Shown: positions 11,714 through 22,300 of the stretch, one piece after another
Position numbering within the stretch: the stretch's first letter is position 1
Layout of the letters: the number at the start of each line of letters is the position of its first letter
Source: Lytechinus pictus
Lineage: Eukaryota > Echinodermata > Echinoidea > Temnopleuroida > Toxopneustidae
Length of the DNA stretch: 64,000 nt
Assembly (NCBI RefSeq): GCF_037042905.1
Contig: NC_087253.1
Span: forward strand, 4,531,501 to 4,595,500
Direction: 5' to 3'
Notes under the pieces: model-generated
Databases searched by the model: none
What the model was told of the DNA's origin: nothing
The model's input: only the letters and a program-made list of their open reading frames with translations
Translations under genes and position numbers: made by a program

Positions 11714-12892
11714 AATACAACATTTATCTTCTGTGGAATTATTTGCACGCCATCAATAAACGGTTTGCAGTTACTTTGAGAGGGGAATTCTCAGTTCTCA
11801 TCGAGATCATCAAGCTGTTTTAATGAACACTTTTCAACCCATGGATTTTCCATCGTAATTTGACTTTCCCTGGATGAATCAAAACATATATCAGTTTATT
11901 GGATATACTATCATAACTTTGAATTGCACATCTGAAACTTCCAAGAGATGTACATGCAAGATCAATATTGATTTATGTTTTAATAGTTTATGGTTGCTAT
12001 ATTTCCTGTACAAAAAAAAAAGGAAATCAAATTTAAATCTAAATTTCCATTGTTATTTATTGCAATATCGTAACAGACTCATAATAACGGATAAATAACG
12101 TTCATCAGGTTCTTTATTAGTATTTTTAAAGGAAACATTGAACAAAAGTGTTCTAAACGTCCACATTAAACGTCTTAATATTAATAATAATGATAATAAA
12201 AACTTAATACATAATTATATCTATACTAGCGGTATATTCATTTATTTGCTTTTTCAACTTAAAAATAGATTTAGTTTCAATTAAAAATAAAATATCCACA
12301 TCAATAAATCAAACGAGAAGAGAAAAATCTTATAATCATAGCTTATTTATGAGAAGAAAAAAACAAAATAAAAAGAAAGGAGATACATGGATACACGCAT
12401 GCGCCTCGACATAGGCCTAAACGCCTTATTTCCACACATATACACACCCACACCCACGCATCATTGTTTTTTTTTGCTTTGTTTTAAAGTATTCTTCCAG
12501 TGACATTTACAAACAGCTGGGAAATACCTATACAACAATAGGTAATTAATAAACATATACATCAAATTTAAAAATAAATTCAAGCGGTCCATTCATGTTT
12601 CCATTTAATTGAAAGAAAAGTGAAGATATAGTGCAGAAAGTAAAAAAGAAATAATAATAAAAAAATAAGCCATACCCGCACATTCCCCTCCCCGCAGGTA
12701 AGAGCATAGTTTGCATGCACAGACCCTGATTGAAAGTTTGGTCAACAAGTAGGTCTTTCGCAAAGAGTCGCACGTACACAAATGGCAAGAGGGCCATCAG
12801 TACAAAATAAATAATAGGCTGCACGTTTAGACCCTTATATCGAGTGAAGGATTTACACATCACACTAGTATGATAACCTGAACGCCATGTAC
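11714..12892. other. No gene seen
   Basis: AT-rich, with poly-A runs and short frames only. A 105-codon minus-strand frame at 12546-12863 has no domain I recognise and rests on A/T-rich codons. Confidence 0.5.
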
Positions 12893-13478
12893 TGAAAGAA
12901 AATTACTTACCAGGCCGGCCACAGCTCGTCCTTTACATCTGAAGTACCCCGGTGAAGTACACTGATGAATAAGTATTGAACTCGAGAAGTCGTCCTCGAA
13001 CGAACTAGTACCGCTCGATCACAGATTCATCATCGTGTTCATAGTATATTCAGAGATATAGATCAATAGTAACTGTTCATGCGATAAAATTCTAATCAAT
13101 GGATGAGCACTGCAGTACCTCCTAAGAACCTTTAGATTCATGTATATAGTTCGTACCTGTTGCACCACGTTTTCCAGACAAAAAACTTTAAAAAAAATGC
13201 AACACCAGAGAACAGAACAACACAGGTTCATCAGATTGCTTCCATAATCGACTGATGTGAAGTTAACCAATCACATTCAATTTCAATGGGACAGCGCTTG
13301 CATTTTGTATGCTCTTGTCTGTGTTGTTCTTATTACGACTCTGGGTTTTCCGCACCTCTCGGCTAGCTTTTCGGAACTGAAGCGGCTTCCCTGGGTAAAT
13401 ATACCTGTATTATTATTATTATTATTATTATAGCTTATGGACCGCCAAAAGGGCCTTCGATTCGATTACAAAAATTGT
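12893..13478 (-). other. Duplicated segment, copy A (proximal part), candidate 5' exon
   Basis: Reading the minus strand, this segment aligns with 59956-60470 over several hundred bases: 'ggatgagcactg', 'ggttcatcagatt', 'actagtaccg', 'cacctctcggcta'. Both copies end at the same place in a good splice donor (minus strand CCTG|GTAAGT here, exon edge 12911). That is consistent with a conserved noncoding first exon and its promoter. No downstream exon of this copy is recognisable in the first 12 kb. A SINE tail (13363-13431) has inserted into this copy, flanked by 'agct'; the other copy lacks it. Confidence 0.5.
13363..13431 (+). mobile_element. SINE 3' tail with (ATT)n
   Basis: 'ttttcggaactgaagcggct' plus 'ccctgggtaaatatacc' followed by (ATT)n is also found at 55105-55180. 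Its absence from the paralogous sequence near 60430 makes it an insertion, and 'agct' flanks both sides. Confidence 0.65.
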
Positions 13479-13483
13479 ATGTA

Positions 13484-14366
13484 AACCCCTCAAAAAAAGT
13501 TTGGAAATCTGGGTTTGGCCATTGATTTCTCCCAACTCCAATTTGTACACAATGCATATTTGACATTATTCAAAAGATCATTTAATTTTCTTTAAAATGG
13601 TACCATGCTTGTTATGATCATGCCACCACGACAAGAGCAGGATTCTAAAGTGTTGGATGAGGTATGAATTGAAAAGCTACAAAACGAGCAAAAAAGTTTG
13701 GAAATCCGAGTTTGGCCATTAATTTCTCCCGACTCTCAATTTTACACAATGCATATTTGCTATTATTCAAAAGATCATTTAATTCTCTTTAAAATGATAC
13801 CATGCTTGTTATGATCATGCAATCACGAAAAGAGCAGGATTCAAAAGTGTTGGATGAGGTCTGAATTGAAAAGCTGCAAACGAGCAGAAAAGATCATGAA
13901 GGGTCAATGCAGAACATGATTCTTTTGTCTGTGTCAATAATGTCAATAGTGATGAAAATCCATTCAAACCAAGCCCCTGCTTCTTCATTTGTTGTGGTTT
14001 ATGTAGTGATGGTTCTGTAGTCGTGGTTTGAAATACCCATGCATGTTTGTTTGTTTCTTATGTGTTTGCTTGTGCAGAGTTGTGTTTGATTGCATGTTAA
14101 TGTTAATGTCAAGGTGCATGAAAACAAAAGAAACCGCTGAGAAACTCACTCATCACCACGGAAAAAATAGGAACCTTTAAATTTTGACCTTGCCCCAGGT
14201 TTCAAGGCACTGTACCTCCATGTGAACCATAATCATATCTTGTAGGGTATCATTTTAAAGAGAATTAAATGATCTATCCATTGATATTAATTACATATTG
14301 ATATTTACTAAAACCGAGGAGGGATTATTGATCAAAGTCAGATTTCCAAACTTTTTTTGAGGAGTT
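13484..14366. mobile_element. Tc1-like TIR element with internal tandem duplication
   Basis: The ends are 'aacccctcaaaaaaagtttg' and, inverted, 'aactcctcaaaaaaagtttg', with TA at both borders. The left region is repeated in tandem: about 197 bp at 13493-13689 is copied at 13690-13886. The paralogous segment at 60.5 kb lacks the whole element, giving an empty-site comparison. No transposase. Confidence 0.8.
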
Positions 14367-14369
14367 TAT

Positions 14370-15475
14370 AATAAGTAAATCAATACATAAATGACTACAT
14401 GAGGAGCAGCTGAGAAAATTGACCCCAAAAATGAAAAACGTGTGACGATTGCGTCTATTCCCTCTGGAGTTATATTTTCGTTTTTGCCATTTCTATACTC
14501 CCTGTGCGACAGCTGGAAGGTAGTTGTCAAAAACTGGTGAACCGGAACAGCAGTTTTTCCTAAGTTTTGGAGCTGACGAGAAATGTCGTTTGTCCAGAGT
14601 CCAGGACGAAACTGCTGTTGTGATTTAACAATTTTCGACAAAGACTTCTTGTTTGCTCAGTTCCATGAAGTGCATTTAACAATACACTTTCTATGTTCTT
14701 GAAAGCATTCCGCATTGCTGTGCAAAAACTCAATGTTACTTTCACGGGAAGCACTGTTTGGAGTAAAAAAAAAAAAAAACAATGTTTCCCATGTCGATTG
14801 TTTCCACAAAACGATATTTGTGTTTTCAGGATGCTTCGTGGTTTAAATGTTATCTGCATAAGATCCCATGGCCGGGGTTATGATGTATCCGTGGACGTCA
14901 TCCGGATGTTGAGAGCTATAATATAAGGGGATTATTATCTTCATCTCCCAGGAATTGGGGCTTAGCGATATATAGAAAATGCGTACTTTGGTCTGCATTA
15001 AGTGACTGTTCAGTGCGAGAGCGTATTGAATAAAGGACCAAAATCCGACGAATTCATATTCCATAGGCTGCTGTAAAAATAACTTGCATTTCAGTATATC
15101 ACCGTACAGCCCATGCACAAAAATGTGCAAAAATGCACCCTATTCAACAATGCCTACTTTGCGATTAGATGCGCAGCATACGAAATGACGTCATAATGAA
15201 CTACATGTTTGTTGCATTTTTATACTCAAATTGGTCTTATCAAGTGCGACCATATATATTGTCCTTCTTTTTTTTTTTTTGGGGGGGGGGGGTTGGGATA
15301 GATGATAATGATGTTGGATGGCTTTGTTCCATGGAATACCAGAAATATTTCGCTTGTTAGGGCCTTTATTCCATATTTGCCGTAAGTTTTGGAATACCAG
15401 TTGTATTCAATTCTGAGCCATCCAACATAATACAAATATGGTTATCATGGTAGTTGAGAGCAAAATATATACTTT
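14370..15475. other. Duplicated segment, copy A (distal part)
   Basis: Blocks at 14370-14700 and 15385-15470 match 60530-60560 and 61455-61780: 'aaaaacgtgtgacgattgcg', 'ggagctgacgagaaatg', 'tgagccatccaacata'. In copy A the minus strand can be read as a short protein-like stretch with 'LWTNDISRQLQNLG'. The frame is shifted near 14640, and in the other copy the frame is interrupted by stops. I treat it as noncoding or pseudogenic. The 14.7-15.4 kb part has no counterpart. Confidence 0.45.
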
Positions 15476-16108
15476 TGATACTAAGTCATCTCTTTATTCA
15501 TTATACAGAGTGTATTGATAAATGGGAAACATATTTGTTCGACTGTTTGCGACAGGATTTACAGAAAATTATCAGAATAAATTGACAGTAACAGGCACTG
15601 CTTGTAAACGAACCACGACTAGACTATATAGAAATATATTTTTACTGATTTGCGTTATTAGTATCTCTAAGAGGTAAACAAAAGTTGAATTAATGCTCGG
15701 TAGAATCATCAAGAATTAAAATTTTAGTTTTCTTGACCCTCTACGTCAACATGTGCAAATTCGAATAAATTGCCAATTGCTCAGAAAGTTGTAAATTATT
15801 TGACATAGTTCATTCAAAATATAATCGGATAAATTATTCATTTCACGTATCTCAGTTATCAAGACAAGTTTTAAATGTAATTGTACATTTAAATATACAG
15901 TTTCCATTGTCGTCAAATCCTCATTGTAATTATCTTTATCATTGTTTAAGTTACGCTTTGAATATTGTGAATAAAATTCTCGATGGGGGGGGGGGGGTGG
16001 ACAGTTGAAAATGACAATTTATAGACTGCATAATACGGACTTAACGTTTGGAAAAGTTTTTCATCGTGACGTTAGAAAAAATAAAGAATATAACTTATTT
16101 TTGTTATA
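15476..16108. other. No gene seen
   Basis: AT-rich; a poly-G run lies at about 15985. It immediately precedes the first visible ZP exon and presumably is intron. Confidence 0.5.
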
Positions 16109-16120
16109 ATCGACATCGAG

Positions 16121-16362
16121 GACAAAGAGCTCGGCATGTTCAGTCTCCAGATAGCTCGCTTCACCGACTTCAGCTTCGATGTCGAGAAGATCGTCGGCGA
16201 CGAGGGAGTCGTGGCGGAGGATCGGGTGATGCTGGGTAGCGAGGTATGCTTTGGCGTCGTCCTGGACTCCACACCAATTGTCGGGGTCGTGATCAAGTCT
16301 TGTTGGGCTACGGAAGGTGGTCCTGATGACGTGCCACCCCGTGAGGATCTTATCAATGATCA
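16121..16362 (+). CDS. ZP gene exon a (ZP-C domain)
   Basis: A GC-rich 242-nt open stretch in AT-rich surroundings, frame set by the Met at 16136. It ends before a consensus donor (CA|GTACGTG). The acceptor at 16119-16120 (atcgAG) is plausible but has a modest pyrimidine tract, so the start could be off; the frame stays open back to about 16094. It holds 'LQIARFTDFSF' and 'IKSCWATEGG', the conserved Cys of ZP-C. Confidence 0.85.
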
Positions 16363-19300
16363 GTACGTGATACGTCTTGTGCTTGTTTGTTTAATTTCTT
16401 TCAATAAAACTTATCTTTACCTCGTTAAAGAATAGCATATGCAGGTGGCGATATTCACAATAATTAACATTTCCCATTTTCTATCTGAGGGTGTTTCATA
16501 AAATATTAAATGTGACTTGCACCGTCTTCACACTGGATTCGACGTCGACACCGCTATAAATGCTTGCACAGTAGAAATGTTATCCCGGCACAGTCCCGGG
16601 ATAAATTTCATGTATCCATTCACACTGCAGCATGTGATTGTTTTTTGATGACCTCTGTAACAAAACACGTATAGGCTTGTAACCCCGTGAGTGACTCGAC
16701 TCTGATACACCGGAAATACTTGATGGCGTGGAATCGAACCCTCGCCCTTCAGATAGAAAGACGAGAGTCATAACCCCTAGACTACGACGCTCTCACATTA
16801 TAGTAAACATTATCACAGGTGGTTTTAATATCCCGGTGATGTAGCGTTGTGCCTTCACACTGAAAGTACACCGCTATTGCTACTGCTTGCCTATAGTTTG
16901 TTGCGGAGTTATAGCGAGGCGATATTATCCCGGGGTAGTTTGTTGCGTGTCCGAGAATTCACACTGAAGGCAATACCGCTACAGTCTCGGGACAGTCCCG
17001 GTACTGTAAATGTTCTTGTGGCCAGTGCAAAGACGGTACTAAGAGTCATACATGTATTACATGCCCTCCTATAGAAAGAACGCATGATCTACTGATAGAT
17101 GTGATAAAAGAGGCGGTTTAAGTGAAATATATACTTAAGGAATGGGGAGAGTTGTTCACAAGTGACATCACACCTCTTTGTCGCATTGCCGATTTGTGGA
17201 TCTCCATAGCATTAGTGATCGCAATATTCAAATGCTCTTAACTTTCTCATTATTTGTCCGATTTTTCTCAAACTTTCGTTGATCTGTTTCTTTGATTTTT
17301 CTGTTTTCACATAAGCTATCCTGTTCCAAATGTTTCATTCGCCTTTAAAAGTGCCACCCAGATGTTCATATAATCATCTCGTCATGTGCATATCTTAGGG
17401 AAAAAGATAAGTTCTTATATCTTCTTAGATCTCGTCATGTATACATCCCGTGATAGAGATGATCAGATGAAAAGATCTTGGATCTCGCCATGTCTACATC
17501 TTTAGAAGAGATGATCTGATGACAAGATCTTGGATCTCGCCATGTCTACATCTTTAGAAGAGATGATCAGATGACAAGATCTTGGATCTCGCCATGTCTA
17601 CATTCTGTGGGAGAGATGATCAGATAACAAGATCTTGGATCTCGTCATGTCTACATCCTGTGGTAGAGATGATCAGATGGCAAGATCTTGGATCTCGCCA
17701 TGTCTACATCCTGTGGTAGAGATGATCAGATGGCAAGATCTTGGATCTCATCATGTCTACATCTGATCATGTCTTCTATAAGATATAGACATGACGGGAT
17801 AATTATATGAACATCGGGTAGCACTTTGAAGCTTCCATAGTGCGCAATGAGGTGATGTTATTCATATGCAACTGGGAATCGCAACTGAATCGCAATTAAA
17901 TATTTGTGAAACACACCCTCTTTAGCGTTTATTTAAAAGTCCACAGTTCGAAATTTACTTTACATTACCAAATGTAATTACGCTTGGTGTTTGGACTTGA
18001 TTTGCTATGGAAAATAAGTTTATTGCAAAACTCGGTGAATTTTCTGCCATTTTCTTTTTCTTTAGTTTTGGCGCGTAAGGTAAGTGTGTGGGAAGTAGTG
18101 TATGTGGGTTGACTTAGGCAAGGACAAATCTTAGGTCATAAGTCAAACTACTGAACTCTATAGCCACTGAACTATTTTGTTTAGTGGGTTAAACGCATCG
18201 TTTACAGTAACATTTACATCATCACTATAAATGTTATTATTATTATTTATAGTCCAGTCAATATAGGGTTTGACCCACCACTAATTGCAACATGATATAT
18301 TCCACTGCAATACTTTCAAGGAAGGTCCCCTAAACAACATACTAAAAGTCCCAAGAAATCAAAGCAGTGGAAATTTATGAAATTTGCATATTGTGCAAAT
18401 TAGCCATAAAAAGTTAGAAAAACAAGGAAAATAGCCCAAAGATTACAAATTGAGTGTCCAAAACAATTTAATTTGAGCGAAACTTCATGATAAATAACTG
18501 TATTCAATGTTTTTTTTGTCAAAAGTGCAAAAAAATCTACCTCATTTGCATAATATGCAAATAAGCATCCTTATATGGAAAAATGTTAAGGTATTGTGAT
18601 TTTTCTATCATTAACTGCTTGAAAATTTCATTAAAGTTGAAATTTACATGCTGCTATCACTAAGGATGTTAAATAAATTTGTATTCAGCTTAGTGTCTAT
18701 AGTGTAATTTACATATTATGCACATAAAAGTATCTAATATGTTATAAATATTCAAGATAACACCTTGGTGATACATCCCTCAAAAATTGCAAGTAGATTA
18801 TCTATTGAAATTGGAATATAGCAAATACAGGAAGGTTTCCTAAACACCATATCAAAAGTCCTTAAATATACAAGCATATAGGAAAATCACAAAATTTGCA
18901 TTTTATGCAAATTAGCCATAATAAATTACAAATAAGGAAAATAATCCAAATATTGGATATCAAGTGCAGGAAACAATACGAATTGAACTGAAGCCCATGA
19001 TAAGTTTTACAATTCATTTTATTTTTTGAAAAAAAAAAAATCGTCAATAAATCTACCTCATTTGCATATACATGAGCATATATATATGGACAAAAATCCT
19101 GAAATTTTGACTTTTTTCACAAAAACTGTTATGAAAACATTTCAGTCTTGATCAATATGATGTAATCACGAAGAATGGCAAATACGGTACATTAATAATC
19201 AGCTTAATATAGTACTAGTATTTGAAGTATAATTTACATATTATGCAAATAAGCATACAACATCTTATGAATATTCAAGGCACATACGTGATACTTTCCT

Positions 19301-22300
19301 CTAAAATTCCATATAGATTATGAGTATTAACCATGATGACCTTCGCTACACTCCCTGCTTGGTTGATATTGACTATTGTCACGAGCAGTTACCCCACTCA
19401 TATTGTACAATGATGAGTCCATTCTACATGGATCCCACTGCTTGAATGCTTCATTATTTCCATCCAAGTCTTGCTCTCTTCTAGACTTTGTGTTTCTTGC
19501 GAGTATAGTCCACGCTAGCAAGTTCCTGGATTGCCAAGTGATCAGCACAAGATGTCACACCCGTACAAATAAAAGCCCATTAGCTTCGAATGTTTGGTCC
19601 TTGTAGCACACCATTTAGCTTATAAACTTGGGGTCCTTGTATTTAAAGCGCTTAACGATAAATCTTCATCCTACATATCAGAGCTCTTATCTCAGCATAG
19701 ACCAACACGCAGTCTCAGATCAGCAGCTCAAGCATTGCTGAGGGAATCTCTCAGCCACACAACCTGGGGTGACAGAGCCTCTACATCTCTGGACCAAAGC
19801 TGTGGAATAGCCTTCCCCAATTTATCAGGAGAGCAGAGACAACCAACTTTTGAGTCTTACCTGAAGACCTTTCTGTTCCCCATGCACTCCAACAATATCC
19901 CAAGAATAACTCAATTGTAGCATTACTAGGACGGTACTTGAACTGAATGATGATCCTAAACACTGTTTGAAGACATTGAAATTTGTGAGATATTTCCTAT
20001 TTTTGAGCAAGCGCCATGAGCGCCCAGCTGAGGCGGATACCGGCGCTTTACAAGAACCCATCATCATCATCACTTGTCTTGGTGGCGAATATGAGTAATT
20101 GCTTGGATCACAAGATCTCTGGGCATGCTTAATAAGAGTAACAATGGGCATTTGCCTATACGAGCAACATGAAAGCCATTCATAAATTAATGATGAAGGC
20201 TTAAAATGCATTAGGCATCTTTCTCAGATACAGGAATCGTGATTAGACGTTCTTGCTAAATCCATTTGCTGCTTCATGATGAAGCATCCATTTTCTGTTC
20301 TTTCCTCTTTGATAAATCTCCTATGGCAACCATTTCCAAATATTAAAGCTATAGTTTCTAAGTCGTATGCAAATAATGATATTAATTTCCTGATATTTAT
20401 GGTAAACAGAAATTCATCAGTGAGACAATGAACAAACCAGATGGAGGACTGATTATTGTTTTTCCAACAAGAACACAACATAATGGAACACCATTAACGT
20501 CACCATCAGATTCCATCCAAAATTGATTAGACAGTGTGTACCACTTCCAGCATTTATTTGCCACAATGTGTTACTCATGGGTATACTGTGAGGTTATCCA
20601 AATGAATAAACCCTTTAGTAATCATGATACGACTAAGGATTATCTTCTGGAGGAATGCTGACTTTAATAGTGTCATGCAGATGTACTTTGGACAATCATA
20701 CAACTCTCTGTACTGAAATCCGACAAGTCGGGCATAGGAGACTGAATGCCAATCAAGAAGACTTGAACAAAAACACACCGTTAACCACGTCTTCTTCCGA
20801 CACAAGTTGCCTCAATGAGACAATGGACATAAGTTGTGTCGGAAGATGTCAAGAGTTTTAGAGAAAGGCTAGGAAGGCTTGCACATTTTAGAGCTCCAAA
20901 AGCATCAGTAAGTTAAAGCTCAGAATTGCTACAATGCATTAAAGAGGACCATAATAGGGTTTGTAGACAAGCCTATAATGCATAATATGTTGACCGGATT
21001 GACAGTGATCCAGGCTGTAACAATTAGCATGTTGAGAGCCCTTTAATATCAATAGCTATGACTACATTGGAATAACATTATTAAGGCAAATATTTTTAGT
21101 CTTAGTATTCACCACTGATCATGATGATGATGACGCTGATTTAAAAGTCCTGGAACCCAGTCACATTCCCCCGGGGCAGTAATCTAAATATAACCCATGT
21201 AGTATATTGTTTTATGTCCTCATGAAAGAAAAATATAATTTGAAATAAAACTTTTGGGAAAAATGACATTTTAGCCATAATATGTATTGGAGTACATGGG
21301 AGAGTAGTCATTGCCTTACATCACATGACATCCCATATGCAACTTTTAAAAATTCATAACTTTCTTGTTGTTTGTCCACTATTGTTCAAACTTTCACCTG
21401 TCAACTTGTCTGATTTTTCTTTTCCTTATAAAAAAAAAAGTTTTTATTTGTGTTGGATTCCCCTTTAAAGAAAAAACCGGCATATAGCTACTAGGCCAGA
21501 CGGAATCTCTGCTACACTTTTTAATGAGACCACTCATCAGATCTTACCTGCCATAAGTTTGCTTTTCCCATGGCCTCCCTTTATCATGTTTATACGGTGA
21601 AATTTCCAAAAAGTATAAGTCGTTCCCATCCATATAAGAAAGGGTTGTCAACTCTAACAAACTACACACCAATTCAAATACTGTGCTTTGTTCTTGCCAA
21701 TCCCATCATCTTGTCAGACTAACAACGCGGCTTAGGAAGCGAAGAACATATTTCCAGTATTTTTTTATTGAATATAAATCATATTAGGATAGATTCGAAT
21801 GCTTAGTGATAGCAGCATATTAATTTTAAAAACTGAAATGTTTTCACTGTAGTTAATGTGATAAAATTCAACATTTCTTGACATTTTCCATATAAGGATA
21901 CTTAATTGCATAATATGCAAATGGGGCAGATTTGCTAGCTTTTTAAAATAAAAGTATTGAACTTAGTTATTCATCATGAACTTTTGTTCAAAATTACTTG
22001 CTGTGGACATTTAATTTGTAATATTTTGATTAATTTCCTAATTTTCTATTTTTCTAAATGGCTAATTTGCATAATATGCAAATTAATCTTCAGGCATTGG
22101 GATGAATTTTCATGCTTAGTGATATACTAGTCGTAGCATATTAATGTAAGCACTAATGAAATGTTTTCAAGCAGTCTATATGAGAAAAATCACAATATCT
22201 TGACATTTTTTCCATATAAGGATGCTTATTTGCATAATATGCAAATGAGGTAGAAAATTTTGCACTTTTGATTAAAAACATTGAATTCAGTTATTTATCA

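Noticed and set aside
12546..12863. 105-codon minus-strand frame
   Set aside because: Rich in Phe/Tyr from A/T-rich DNA, no domain, no matched splice sites.
14366..14859. Minus-strand coding exon with 'LWTNDISRQLQNLG'
   Set aside because: The frame shifts near 14640, and the paralogous sequence at 61.5 kb has stops in the same region, so the evidence for a working exon is poor.
17474..17790. CRISPR-like or gene-derived tandem repeat
   Set aside because: Whole 52/53-bp units are repeated without unique spacers, and all lie between MITE tips.
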